NCBI GenBank assembly: GCA_002363125.1 | Contig: DEWE01000001.1 | Coordinates: 1-61,044, forward strand | From: Candidatus Saccharibacteria bacterium UBA3218 | GTDB lineage: Bacteria; Patescibacteriota; Saccharimonadia; Saccharimonadales; Saccharimonadaceae | DNA length: 61,044 bases | Direction of reading: 5' to 3' | Shown here: one piece after another, positions 1 to 8,793 of the stretch | How positions within the stretch are numbered: the first letter of the stretch is position 1 | Layout: every line of letters starts with the position of its first letter | Translations under genes and position numbers: made by a program | The notes under the pieces: generated by a model | What the model was told of the DNA's origin: nothing | The model's input: the letters and a program-made list of their open reading frames with translations, nothing else | Databases searched by the model: none

Positions 1-187
1 CTTAAAAGTTCGAATCTCTTTGCCTGTATATGTATACCTCAGAACTCGCACGGCATCAGCACCGGATAATCTTTCTTAGGTATAACCTTGATCTTATATA
101 CTATAAAATTTGTTTGATTAGTTTTTAATTTTTTGTGACACGATTACAATATTTAGTGATAATGGTATAATAATACTGAGGAGTATT
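1..187. other. Leading non-coding stretch with promoter of the first gene
   Basis: No supported gene. The first 28 bases resemble the T-arm of a tRNA but fail closer tests (see rejected items). TATAAT at 166-171 followed by GAGGAG at 178-183 is the promoter and ribosome binding site of the gene at 188. Confidence 0.5.
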
Positions 188-535
188 ATGAAAAACGAGA
201 AAAAATACAACAAAGAATTGCTTGATTTGGAGGTTGTGATTGGATCGATATCAATGGCTATGTTTTTTGGGGTGGTTCTAGTTGCTAGCTTTGCGGAAAT
301 GCCGGATTTTGTAAGGGTTATTTTGCTAATAATTGCTATGGCATTTTTGTTCGCGATCGCATTTGCGCTTCTTAAAATGGAACAAATTGTTGGGTATTAT
401 CAATGTGCTAAGTGTCATCATAAATACGTGCCAACATACAAAGCAATATTTTTAGCGATGCACATGGGTAGAACTCGTCATCTAACTTGTCCAAAATGTC
501 ATAAAAAATCTTGGCAGAAAAAAGTAGCAGGATAA
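188..535 (+). CDS. Small membrane protein with C-terminal zinc ribbon
   Basis: A 115-aa protein of unknown function. Two hydrophobic segments (about residues 17-37 and 41-63) predict a membrane hairpin. The C-terminal part carries two CxxC-type pairs (CAKC near residue 73 and CPKC near residue 101), so a zinc ribbon on the cytoplasmic side is likely. The start is supported by GAGGAG five to ten bases upstream and a TATAAT box at 166-171. The downstream nucleotide-hydrolase gene begins four bases after the stop, so the two are probably one transcript. I do not recognise a named family; similar zinc-ribbon membrane proteins are common and uncharacterised. Confidence 0.75.
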   Translation: MKNEKKYNKELLDLEVVIGSISMAMFFGVVLVASFAEMPDFVRVILLIIAMAFLFAIAFALLKMEQIVGYYQCAKCHHKYVPTYKAIFLAMHMGRTRHLTCPKCHKKSWQKKVAG

Positions 536-539
536 AAAT

Positions 540-1175
540 ATGAAACAGATTTTGATTGCAACCACTAACCCTGGTAAGATTATGACTGCCAAAAAAATTT
601 TGGCGAGGCTTGGGTATGAAGGACTGTCTTTTGCTGATCTTGATTTAAAATTAGAAGAGCCAGAAGAAACAAAATTAACGGCCGAAGAAATTGCAGCAGA
701 AAAGGCTTTGGGTTACGCACGGCAGTTTAAAGATTTACCAGTGCTGGCAAGGGACGACACGAATGTTTTGATAGGGGTTTCTGAAGAAGATGATCCCAAA
801 AATCACAATAAAGAATTTGTGGCGCGGAAAATGGGGAAATATTCTGATGAAAATGGTGAAAAAGTTTTTGCTGGTATCGCGCATAAATATGGTGGGGAAT
901 TGCCGGTAAGATTTGATTGGGGATATGCATTGGCGTGGCATGATGGTGATGAAATAAAGGTTGTATCTGCGCTTGCGACTACTGGTATAGATAAGACAAA
1001 AATAGTAGAAAAAATCTCTCCCAAAAAAGTGCCGGGATTTTGTTTTGCTCCAGTGATGCAAGTTTTGATTGATGGAGAATGGAAGTATGATTCCGAACTT
1101 ACGGAAGAGGATAGCTGGAAAGCCTATTGGGGGATTCAGGCAGACACAATAAAGGGTCTGATTGATAAAATGTGA
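540..1175 (+). CDS. Non-canonical purine NTP pyrophosphatase, RdgB/HAM1-like
   Basis: A 211-aa cytosolic enzyme of the Ham1/RdgB family, which hydrolyses XTP, dITP and similar damaged purine triphosphates to monophosphates. The N-terminus (MKQILIATTNPGKI) carries the nucleotide-binding TxNxxK-like motif. LARDDTNVL near residue 68 sits where the family has its catalytic ADDSGL acidic loop, and GFCFAPVM near residue 166 replaces the usual GYDPIF. The motifs are recognisable but diverged, so substrate preference is uncertain; this matches a divergent subgroup better than classical rdgB. It lies four bases behind the zinc-ribbon membrane protein and 57 bases ahead of glmS. Confidence 0.7.
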   Translation: MKQILIATTNPGKIMTAKKILARLGYEGLSFADLDLKLEEPEETKLTAEEIAAEKALGYARQFKDLPVLARDDTNVLIGVSEEDDPKNHNKEFVARKMGKYSDENGEKVFAGIAHKYGGELPVRFDWGYALAWHDGDEIKVVSALATTGIDKTKIVEKISPKKVPGFCFAPVMQVLIDGEWKYDSELTEEDSWKAYWGIQADTIKGLIDKM

Positions 1176-1200
1176 TAGATAAATAACTATAAGTTTGTGT

Positions 1201-1206
1201 TATAAT
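1201..1206 (+). promoter_or_regulatory. -10 box of glmS
   Basis: TATAAT lies 26 bases before the glmS start. GGAG at 1221-1224 gives an SD eight bases from the ATG, so glmS is a leadered gene, unlike most neighbours. No glmS ribozyme fold is apparent in this short leader. Confidence 0.65.
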
Positions 1207-1232
1207 CTTGGTGTATTAATGGAGATAATATT

Positions 1233-3059
1233 ATGTGTGGAATTGTGGGGTATGTGGGGGACAAAAATGCACAAGATTTTTTGATTTCGGGATTAAAAAG
1301 ATTAGAGTATCGTGGATATGACTCGGCTGGTATTGTAACGTTAGCCGATAAGGGCGACGTAACTCTGCTAAGAGCAAAGGGCAAAATTGCTAATTTGGAA
1401 GAAAAATTGGCAAAAAATAAACGAAAAGATAGTATCGGTGTTGGCCACACACGCTGGGCGACACACGGTGAACCATCTGAGGCGAATGCGCATCCACATA
1501 GGGCAGGCGATATTTATTTGGTGCACAATGGGATTATTGAAAATTATAAAGAGTTGAAAGGAACGCTAAAAGGGCATGAGTTTAAGTCTGAGACTGATAC
1601 GGAAGTCTTGGTGGCGCTTATAAATTCATTTTATAAAGATGGCAAGTATTCTTTAGTGGATGCCGTAGTGCAAGCTTTGAAATTAGTAAAAGGCACATAT
1701 GGCATAGCGGTAGTGTCTAGCAAAAAACCGGATGAGATTGTAGTGGCTAGAAGCGGGTCTCCACTTATAATTGGTGTTGGAAATGGTGAAACCTTGATTG
1801 CAAGCGATGCTTCGGCGTTGGTGGGCCACACAAAGCGTGCGATCTATTTGAATGATGGCGAAGTGGCTTTGGTAAAGAAAGATAGTATTGAAGTTAAAAC
1901 TTTGAACGCGGAGCCGGTTTCGGCGAAGGTAGAAGAAATCGAGACAAATCTTTCTGCAATTCAAAAAGGTGGCTTTGAACATTTTATGTTGAAAGAGATT
2001 ATGGAACAGCCGGATTCTTTAGCTGAAACTTTGCGTGGTCGAATTGACGCAAAAAATGCTAGAGTACATCTTGGTGGGCCAGGACTTTCAGAAGCAGAAC
2101 TTAGAAAAATCAAACATTTAGTAATCGTGGGTTGTGGTACGGCTTATCATGCTGGGCTTCTCGCTGGGTACTACATTGAGCAATTTACGCCAGAGATTAC
2201 GATTGAAACTGTGATTGCGAGCGAGTATCGGTATAGATCGGCATACATTCCAAAAGATTCTGTGGCGCTTATTGTTTCGCAGTCTGGTGAAACGGCAGAT
2301 ACTTTGGCTTGTCTTCGTGAAATCAAGAAACAAGGAATCAAAACAATTGGTATTGTAAATGCAATTGGTTCAACGATTGCTCGTGAGGTTGATGGCGGTA
2401 CTTATGTGCACGTGGGACCGGAGATTTCGGTGGCGTCGACCAAGGCGTTTACTTCTCAGGTAATTGCTATGGTGATGTTTGGTTTAACTATTGCACAAGC
2501 GAAAGGTGTGAAGCCTGGGATTTTGAAACCGTACATTGATGAAATTGATAAAATGCCAAAAGCGATTGAAGAAACTCTGGATAGTTTAAGTAAAAAGATA
2601 AAAGAAATTTCTAAAAAATATAAGGACTATGAGCACTCTATTTATTTAGGTCGTGATATAGCTTATCCTACTTCAATGGAGGGGGCATTGAAGCTGAAAG
2701 AAGTTTCTTATATTGATGCCAATGCGTATGCATTTGGAGAGTTGAAGCATGGGCCGCTAGCTTTGGTTGACGATAGATTCTTTGAGATGGTACTTTTGCC
2801 AAAGGGCGCACTATATGATAAGGCGGTGTCGAATATACAAGAGGTGTTGGCTCGCGGTGGACATGTGATTGTAATGACTAACGCAGATAATTTTGACCTG
2901 CCGGTAGAGAATATTATAAAGATACCAACTGATATAGAAATTTTCGTACCGATTTTGATGAATATTATTAGTCAGCTTTTTGCGTATTATATGACAGTAG
3001 CAAAGGGATTAAACGTAGATCAGCCGAGGAACCTTGCGAAGTCTGTAACCGTTGAGTAA
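1233..3059 (+). CDS. glmS: Glutamine--fructose-6-phosphate aminotransferase
   Basis: A 608-aa protein, the normal length for GlmS. It converts fructose-6-phosphate and glutamine to glucosamine-6-phosphate, the first step toward UDP-GlcNAc for peptidoglycan. The N-terminal MCGIVGYVG exposes catalytic Cys2 of the class-II glutamine amidotransferase domain (about 1-220). HTRWATHG near residue 71 is a family signature. Two SIS sugar-isomerase domains follow (about 285-420 and 455-600), with SQSGETADT as sugar-phosphate loop and a C-terminal DQPRNLAKSVTVE that is diagnostic. GlmM, which uses the product, is encoded at 7475-8791 and MurB further on, so the window holds several steps of wall-precursor synthesis. 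Confidence 0.97.
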   Translation: MCGIVGYVGDKNAQDFLISGLKRLEYRGYDSAGIVTLADKGDVTLLRAKGKIANLEEKLAKNKRKDSIGVGHTRWATHGEPSEANAHPHRAGDIYLVHNGIIENYKELKGTLKGHEFKSETDTEVLVALINSFYKDGKYSLVDAVVQALKLVKGTYGIAVVSSKKPDEIVVARSGSPLIIGVGNGETLIASDASALVGHTKRAIYLNDGEVALVKKDSIEVKTLNAEPVSAKVEEIETNLSAIQKGGFEHFMLKEIMEQPDSLAETLRGRIDAKNARVHLGGPGLSEAELRKIKHLVIVGCGTAYHAGLLAGYYIEQFTPEITIETVIASEYRYRSAYIPKDSVALIVSQSGETADTLACLREIKKQGIKTIGIVNAIGSTIAREVDGGTYVHVGPEISVASTKAFTSQVIAMVMFGLTIAQAKGVKPGILKPYIDEIDKMPKAIEETLDSLSKKIKEISKKYKDYEHSIYLGRDIAYPTSMEGALKLKEVSYIDANAYAFGELKHGPLALVDDRFFEMVLLPKGALYDKAVSNIQEVLARGGHVIVMTNADNFDLPVENIIKIPTDIEIFVPILMNIISQLFAYYMTVAKGLNVDQPRNLAKSVTVE

Positions 3060-3076
3060 TATGTTATAATATATAT

Positions 3077-4501
3077 ATGCGGAAGAAGTCCGATTTTATT
3101 TTAAGGCTCTGTTTAATTATAGGGGACGCTGTAGCATTAATATTATCTTTTGCTTTTGCTTATTTTATTCGTGTACATATTGATCCTAGACCTTTTGTAT
3201 TTGAATCACAGTTGCTTGATTTTACTTTAACTATAGTGTTTTTGGTGCCAATAATGTTGATCATTTTGGCGTCACTAGGATTATACAAAAAATCAATTTT
3301 CTTGGGGCGTTCACGTTTTCCGGAAAGAATTAGATTGGTGCTAGCGGCGATATTGTCGGTGGCGGCGTTGATTGTATACGATTTCTTTGTGGGGGAAAAC
3401 TTGTTTCCAGTAAGAGTTATGGCTCTTATGGCAGTGTTACTGAGTTTCTTGTTTTTACTTGTAGAAAGAATTTTGGTTAGGCTAATTATAAGACGAATTT
3501 TTAAGAGTGACTATGCTACGAAAAGGGCCATAATAATAGGTAATCACAAGAATACGGAGTATTTGGCAGATTATATTGCGTCGATGCCGGAATCTGGATA
3601 CCGTTTGGCTGGGGTTGTAGCGAATAAAAAATATATCCCAAATGATCTTAAGGATCATCAGTATTCGTCTCTTAAAGAAGCTTTAAAAAAGTCGCGGGCT
3701 GATGTGATTTTTCAAACGGATGAAAAGTCCACAGAGTATGTATATAGGCAAGCGATAGCAAGACATTTATTATATTATTTCGTGCCAAGCGAAACTGCTC
3801 TTTCGTCGCATTTTGGAGATATGGAGTTAGTAGGTAATACCCCTGCAGTGTTAGTGATGACAACACCATTATCTGGTGGTTATGCAGTGATTAAAAGATT
3901 GTTTGATATATTATTTAGTTTGGTTGGGATCATTGTGATGGCAATTCCGATGATGATAATTTGGTTGGTAATAAAGTTTTCGGATTTCAAACACTCACCG
4001 ATTTATGTAGACGATAGATTAACACAATATAATAGAAAGTTTAGATGTTACAAATTTAGATCAATGAAGTCTGAATATAATGGGCTTACAGCCGAGCAGG
4101 CATTTATTAAAATGGGTAAGCCTGAACTGATTAAAAAATATCGTAAAAATGGCGATTATATGAAAAATGATCCACGGATTACGAAGATTGGACATTTTTT
4201 GAGAAGGACTTCGCTTGATGAGTTACCGCAGTTATTTAATATTTTGAAGGGTGATATTTCATTGATTGGGCCGAGAGCATTACTGCCCGGAGAATTAAGA
4301 GATTATGGTGATAGATCTTTGATCCTTACGGTAAAATCTGGTTTGACTGGTTTTGCGCAAGTTTCTGGACGTCGGGATATTTCGTTTGAAGAAAGAAGAG
4401 CTCTGGATATTTATTATGTGCGTAATTGGTCTTTGATGCTAGATCTTTCAATATTTTTTAAGACTATTGCTATAGTGTTTAAGGGCGAAGGAGCAAAATG
4501 A
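3077..4501 (+). CDS. Undecaprenyl-phosphate sugar-phosphate transferase (WbaP/EpsE type)
   Basis: A 474-aa polyprenyl glycosylphosphotransferase that likely transfers a sugar-1-phosphate from a nucleotide sugar onto undecaprenyl phosphate, starting assembly of a surface glycan. Four or five transmembrane segments occupy about residues 8-135, followed by a CoA-binding-like Rossmann region (about 150-250). The C-terminal bacterial sugar transferase domain begins at KRLFDILFS and contains YKFRSM, RRTSLDELPQL and GDISLIGPR, the catalytic signatures. The gene is predicted leaderless: TATAAT at 3065-3070 with six bases before the ATG. It overlaps the next glycosyltransferase by an ATGA junction, giving a three-gene glycan operon. 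Confidence 0.92.
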   Translation: MRKKSDFILRLCLIIGDAVALILSFAFAYFIRVHIDPRPFVFESQLLDFTLTIVFLVPIMLIILASLGLYKKSIFLGRSRFPERIRLVLAAILSVAALIVYDFFVGENLFPVRVMALMAVLLSFLFLLVERILVRLIIRRIFKSDYATKRAIIIGNHKNTEYLADYIASMPESGYRLAGVVANKKYIPNDLKDHQYSSLKEALKKSRADVIFQTDEKSTEYVYRQAIARHLLYYFVPSETALSSHFGDMELVGNTPAVLVMTTPLSGGYAVIKRLFDILFSLVGIIVMAIPMMIIWLVIKFSDFKHSPIYVDDRLTQYNRKFRCYKFRSMKSEYNGLTAEQAFIKMGKPELIKKYRKNGDYMKNDPRITKIGHFLRRTSLDELPQLFNILKGDISLIGPRALLPGELRDYGDRSLILTVKSGLTGFAQVSGRRDISFEERRALDIYYVRNWSLMLDLSIFFKTIAIVFKGEGAK

Positions 4502-5628
4502 AAGTTGCTTTGGTTTGTGATTGGTTAACTAATGTTGGTGGGGCCGAAAAGGTATTGCTTCGTATTCATAAATTATATCCAGATGCGCCAATCTATACTT
4601 CAAAATATGATCCAAAGGGAATTGATTGGTTTAAAGATGCAGATGTGAGAACCGGATTTTTGCAAAAATTCCCAACCAAGTTGAGAAGAATTTTGGGGCC
4701 TTTAAGGCAAAGATATTTTTCGAAGTTGGATCTATCGGAATATGATTTAGTGATATCAGTGACCGGAGCAGAGGCAAAAGCTGTGAGGGTGCCAAACGGG
4801 ATTCATATTTGTTATTGCCATGTGCCAACACAATATTATTGGCAAATGTATAAGGATTATATAAAAAATCCTGGATTTGGTGTACTGAATCCTTTGGTGC
4901 GGCTATTTTTTAGATTGATGGTTAGACCTTTGAGATGGGCGGATCTAAAAGCGGCTAGGCGGCCAGACTATTTTGTAACGATATCGGAATATGCGAAAGA
5001 CGCAATCAAAAAATATTACGATAGAGAGGCTATAATTATTCATCCGCCAGTAGAAATAGAAGATTTTAAAGTGAAGAAGAAAAAACAAAAACCAGTTGAA
5101 AAGTATGCAGAGAATTCTTACATTGTGACCTCTAGGCAAGTTAATTGGAAAAGAGTGGATTTGGCTATCAGAGCTTGTGAGATGACGCAGAGGAATTTAA
5201 TAGTGATAGGAGAAGGTCCAGAACATAAGAAATTAGTAAAGCTAGCCAAGGGTTCTAAGTTTATTAAGTTTTTGCCATTAATGAAAAAAGAAAAATTGGC
5301 GACATATTTGGGAGTAGCTAAGGGTTATCTGTTTCCTAGTTTGGAGCCATTTGGTATAGCACCAGTTGAAGCTTTGGCTGCCGGATGTCCAGTGATTGCG
5401 TATGGAGTGGGCGGGGCAAGAGATTATGTAAAAGATGGTAAAAATGGGATATTGTTTGAAACGCAGTCAGCAAAGGCATTAGCCGAAGCAATTTTGAAGT
5501 TTGAAAAAATGAAATTTGATCGTGAGAAAATTGCAAAGACAGTAGATGGTTTTGGTGTAGAGAGATTTGATAAAGAGATTTTGGATTTTGTAAAAAAAGT
5601 GGGGAAGAAAAGTGGTAAGAATAAGTAA
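4498..5628 (+). CDS. Family 4 glycosyltransferase
   Basis: A 376-aa GT-B glycosyltransferase that probably adds the second or later sugar to the lipid-linked glycan begun by the upstream transferase. The N-terminal acceptor half starts MKVALVCDWLTNVGGAEKV, with the glycine-rich loop typical of the family. The C-terminal donor half contains SRQVNWKRVDLAI and the E-x7-E signature (PSLEPFGIAPVEALAAG, about residue 280) that binds the nucleotide sugar. Start is fixed by the ATGA overlap with the preceding stop. The next gene overlaps by 17 bases, showing translational coupling. Confidence 0.9.
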   Translation: MKVALVCDWLTNVGGAEKVLLRIHKLYPDAPIYTSKYDPKGIDWFKDADVRTGFLQKFPTKLRRILGPLRQRYFSKLDLSEYDLVISVTGAEAKAVRVPNGIHICYCHVPTQYYWQMYKDYIKNPGFGVLNPLVRLFFRLMVRPLRWADLKAARRPDYFVTISEYAKDAIKKYYDREAIIIHPPVEIEDFKVKKKKQKPVEKYAENSYIVTSRQVNWKRVDLAIRACEMTQRNLIVIGEGPEHKKLVKLAKGSKFIKFLPLMKKEKLATYLGVAKGYLFPSLEPFGIAPVEALAAGCPVIAYGVGGARDYVKDGKNGILFETQSAKALAEAILKFEKMKFDREKIAKTVDGFGVERFDKEILDFVKKVGKKSGKNK

Positions 5629-7078
5629 GTTTTATCGGTTTTTGGTTTATATTTTGCCGGCGGTATTGTTTTTTTCTTATTATCCAGTGATTTCTCTGGG
5701 CTCAAATGCGTCGATGAATTTTGAATTTTCGTTGCCGTTGATATGGCTTATAATTTTTGATGTCTTAGCATTTGTGATTTTGATCAAAAAAAAATTAATG
5801 AGTGGAATTTTGAAAAAATGGCAGTGGCTACTGCTACCTATTTTCATCACAGTATCTATATTATGGTCTTTAAATAGTTTGCGTGGAATTTTGACTGCTG
5901 GTATTTTGTGGTTGATTTATTTTGCGGTTTACGCTTTTTGGAATTTAAGGAGTTTATTCTCTGAATTTGGTTTTAAAGAAAAATTTTGGAAGGTATTTTT
6001 TGCTTCATCTTTAGTTGTTTGCGTATGGTGCTTGTTACAGTGTATATTGGATCTTGTTGGTGTGGGCAGGGAAGCTAGTTTGATGTGCGCTGGATGTACG
6101 TATAAAATGTTTGGGTTTCCGCATCCGAATGGATTCGCTATAGAACCACAATTTATGGGTAATTTATTGCTCGCGCCCACAATAATAAGCGGGATATTAA
6201 TTGCTACGTACCCTTCGGGCACGTTCCGGGCCACTCGGGCTGAGTCTTCATGTCACTCAGAGTACATAGCAACTAATATCCCGCTTAGCAAGGTGCAAGC
6301 AATAAGTCTATTTGCTGTATTTACTGTGACGTTGTTTTTGACGTTTTCGCGAGGAGCAATTTATGCATTTATTGTGGCGATGATTTTTATGACGGCGATG
6401 AAAATAGTGCAGACAAAAAAATGGAAGGTTTTGATTGTGTGGCCAATGATTTTGTTGGCGTTTATTTTTACTTTGAGTCTGCAGGGGATTATGGCACAAG
6501 TTGGCTCCACAAAAGATACTTATATGGATGGCGTGACAAAAGCTTTAAATCATCTATCACTTGGCGTGATTGATGTTCGTGTGGATGAGAATGATGATAG
6601 GCAGGGAGATGCGGAGAAAACGGACGCGCTTCCTTCAGAAGATGATGCTAAAGAAGAATCAATATTTGACGGTTATGTAGAAGAGTCTACTGGGACGCGT
6701 ATGAGACTGACTAACGCAGCGATAGAAATTTGGCAAAAAGATTTTGGCACAATACTTTTTGGCGTAGGGATTGGTGGGGCTGGGCAAGCTTTATATGCGA
6801 ATGGATTATCTTCGGCACCAAAGGAAATTATACAGAATGAATATGCAAGTTTGTTACTTGAAATTGGTTTAGCGGGGATTATATTAGTGATTTTTACGAT
6901 GGTTTTGGTGATTCGTGCCGTAATGAAGAGTTCGGTAATGCCGATAGTATCAACATTGATTGTGGCTTATGGAATTACATTATTATTCTTTTCTGGATTA
7001 CCAAATGCTTTACATATTTATTTGTTGCCGGCGTTATTTATATCTCTTTACGGAAAAAGTTCGTATCGTAAATCGTAG
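5612..7078 (+). CDS. O-antigen ligase/polymerase-like membrane protein
   Basis: A 488-aa polytopic membrane protein with about ten hydrophobic segments and one long hydrophilic loop (about residues 300-370), the layout of the Wzy/WaaL (O-antigen ligase) superfamily. It likely polymerises or ligates the glycan built by the two upstream enzymes. The start is a GTG overlapping the upstream gene by 17 bases; GGGGAAG just before it can serve as SD. Codons at about residues 192-225 lie in a GC-rich inverted-repeat insert (6186-6287) that keeps frame but looks foreign to the protein. The 3' end overlaps the convergent GNAT gene by 41 bases. Confidence 0.8.
   Translation: MVRISKFYRFLVYILPAVLFFSYYPVISLGSNASMNFEFSLPLIWLIIFDVLAFVILIKKKLMSGILKKWQWLLLPIFITVSILWSLNSLRGILTAGILWLIYFAVYAFWNLRSLFSEFGFKEKFWKVFFASSLVVCVWCLLQCILDLVGVGREASLMCAGCTYKMFGFPHPNGFAIEPQFMGNLLLAPTIISGILIATYPSGTFRATRAESSCHSEYIATNIPLSKVQAISLFAVFTVTLFLTFSRGAIYAFIVAMIFMTAMKIVQTKKWKVLIVWPMILLAFIFTLSLQGIMAQVGSTKDTYMDGVTKALNHLSLGVIDVRVDENDDRQGDAEKTDALPSEDDAKEESIFDGYVEESTGTRMRLTNAAIEIWQKDFGTILFGVGIGGAGQALYANGLSSAPKEIIQNEYASLLLEIGLAGIILVIFTMVLVIRAVMKSSVMPIVSTLIVAYGITLLFFSGLPNALHIYLLPALFISLYGKSSYRKS
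6186..6287. repeat. Inverted-repeat-flanked GC-rich insert inside a coding gene
   Basis: Arms 6186-6211 and 6262-6287 are reverse complements with two mismatches over 26 bases. The 50-base centre is GC-rich and holds a smaller hairpin (CTGAGT at 6240 with ACTCAG at 6255) and CCCTTCGGG. The reading frame of the surrounding gene stays open. The centre resembles the core at 42886-42926 (both contain TCCGGG and GAGTCTT). Confidence 0.7.
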
Positions 7079-7478
7079 CACCATGATTTTTATAGAATTG
7101 TTGTGAAGCTTCACGGCCATGGCCGCAAGTAAATTCTAGGTTTTTGCAGCCCTTTTCTTTGGCCCAATTTAGCATTTCTTGCCACAGTGCAGAGCCAACA
7201 CCTTTACCACGAGCTGATGCATCAGTGACGAAATCTTCAAGGTAGGCGTTTTTGCGGATGATTGGACCCATGTGGATTGATAAAGTTGCAATGCCTACGA
7301 TTTTTTCGTTTTCGTCTAAAGCGATTAACATATCGTGGTATGGGGAGTTGATGAGCTCATCGAACCATTCTTTTGGGATTTCGCCACGATCTTTGCCGGA
7401 ACGAGAGAGTTGAATTAAGAGTTCGCGGATACGTTCTGCGATTTCTGGAGTATATTCTTTTAGAGTGGTAATTTTCAT
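7038..7478 (-). CDS. GNAT-family N-acetyltransferase
   Basis: A 146-aa acetyltransferase using acetyl-CoA; the acceptor cannot be told from sequence. The GNAT fold is clear: YLEDFVTDASARGKGVGSALW (about residues 78-98) contains the RGKGVGS pyrophosphate-binding motif A, and AxxFYKNHGA-like QQFYKNHGATIYD is motif B. It is the last gene of a minus-strand operon pta-glmM-GNAT, with an ATGA overlap to glmM. Linkage to glmM could suggest an amino-sugar acceptor but this is only context. The last 41 bases run antisense to the end of the O-antigen-ligase-like gene. Confidence 0.9.
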   Translation of the reverse strand: MKITTLKEYTPEIAERIRELLIQLSRSGKDRGEIPKEWFDELINSPYHDMLIALDENEKIVGIATLSIHMGPIIRKNAYLEDFVTDASARGKGVGSALWQEMLNWAKEKGCKNLEFTCGHGREASQQFYKNHGATIYDTNFFRKEI

Positions 7479-8791
7479 AAAATTTCTCCTAGTTTATTTT
7501 TTAATTCATTTGCTAAAGTTTCGATAGAATTTGCATCGTCTCCCCACATAGTAATGCGGATGAGATTTTCGGTGCCAGAAGGACGGACAAGTAAACGACC
7601 AGAAAGAGATTTGAGTTTTTTGTCATATTCAAGTAGAAGATCTTTTGCTGGCTGGCTTTCTTTGAGATTCTGTTTTTGCTTTGGGCTGGCATCCATATTA
7701 ACTATGATTTGTGGAAGTTTTGTAATAATCGAGGCAAGTTTATCAAGACTCTTGCCAGTTTCTGAAATTATTTTAGAAATGAAGAGCGCAGTGAGCACTC
7801 CATCGCCGGTAATTTCTCCTGGCAGTATAATATGGCCAGATTGTTCACCACCGAGTTGGATATTTTTCTCATGCATGGCAGTAGCGACATTAGAATCGCC
7901 GACTGAAGTGATTTCTAAGTTGATTTTATTTTCTTTGGCCCAATTCAAAAGTCCTTGGTTTGCCATGACGGTTACAACGGCAGAGTTCAGGCCTAGGAAG
8001 TCGGTTAAAATGGCAATGATTTGATCGCCGTCTATGACCTCGCCGTCTTTATCTACGAGTAGGCAACGATCACCGTCACCATCAAAAGCAATACCAAAAT
8101 CTAAATTCTGGTCTTTGACGAGTTTTTGCAATTGTTCAAGATGTGTACTGCCACAATTTTGATTTATGGTGGTGTTGTAGCTTCCGTCGCAATTGATAGG
8201 GAAAATATTTGCGCCGAGTTCTTCGAAAATTTCCTTTCCTATGACGCTGGTTGCACCGTTGGCGGAGTCAAGACCAATACGAAGGTTTGAAAAGTTTACA
8301 TCTTTCACATATTCTTTGAGATGATTTTTATATATATTTATAGCCTCATCGTGTAAGTCCTCGCGGATACTAGGTGAAATTAATTCGTAATGGTTGATAT
8401 CTTCTAGAGCTTTTTCAATAGCACCGCAACCTTCTTCGCAGAGTTTTCTAGTGCTACCGTTTGTGCATTCGAAAATTTTAATGCCGTTATCAGTGTAGGG
8501 ATTATGCGAAGCTGTGACATCAATTGCTATGTCAAATCCCATTTCTTTGAAGCAGAAGTTGATGGCTGGTGTTGGTAGTACACCGACGTTGCCATATTCG
8601 ATGCCGAAAGTTTCTAGGGCAGTTTCGAGATCGGCCAAGATCCATTCGGTGGATTCTCTAGTGTCGCCACCGATCAAGACTTTTATATTGTCACTAGCGT
8701 AGTCGACCAAGCCTTTAACGATAGCTGTAAGAAAATCAGTGGTAAATTCGTCTGATTTTTTGCGGATGCCATCCGTGCCAAAATGTTTCAT
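7475..8791 (-). CDS. glmM: Phosphoglucosamine mutase-type phosphohexomutase
   Basis: A 438-aa alpha-D-phosphohexomutase. The start MKHFGTDGIR is typical of GlmM, which converts glucosamine-6-phosphate to glucosamine-1-phosphate. TASHNPYTDNG (about residue 94) holds the phosphoserine, DGDGDR (about residue 228) binds Mg2+, GEQSGH is the sugar-binding loop, and RPSGTE near the C-terminus is the phosphate-binding loop. The ORF starts two bases after the pta stop, with GAGGAA as SD. It is slightly shorter than the 445-450 aa usual for GlmM. Activity on other hexose phosphates cannot be excluded. Confidence 0.9.
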   Translation of the reverse strand: MKHFGTDGIRKKSDEFTTDFLTAIVKGLVDYASDNIKVLIGGDTRESTEWILADLETALETFGIEYGNVGVLPTPAINFCFKEMGFDIAIDVTASHNPYTDNGIKIFECTNGSTRKLCEEGCGAIEKALEDINHYELISPSIREDLHDEAINIYKNHLKEYVKDVNFSNLRIGLDSANGATSVIGKEIFEELGANIFPINCDGSYNTTINQNCGSTHLEQLQKLVKDQNLDFGIAFDGDGDRCLLVDKDGEVIDGDQIIAILTDFLGLNSAVVTVMANQGLLNWAKENKINLEITSVGDSNVATAMHEKNIQLGGEQSGHIILPGEITGDGVLTALFISKIISETGKSLDKLASIITKLPQIIVNMDASPKQKQNLKESQPAKDLLLEYDKKLKSLSGRLLVRPSGTENLIRITMWGDDANSIETLANELKNKLGEIL

Positions 8792-8793
8792 TT

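Noticed and set aside
1..28. Possible 3' end of a tRNA or tmRNA at the window edge (AGTTCGAATCT)
   Set aside because: The putative T-stem has a mismatch, and no CCA follows, although every tRNA in this window encodes CCA. The 5' part is outside the window.
1207..1232. glmS ribozyme upstream of glmS
   Set aside because: The leader is under 30 bases, far too short for the ribozyme core.
7554..8024. 156-codon open frame opposite glmM
   Set aside because: Antisense to conserved glmM motifs, and its translation has no family features.
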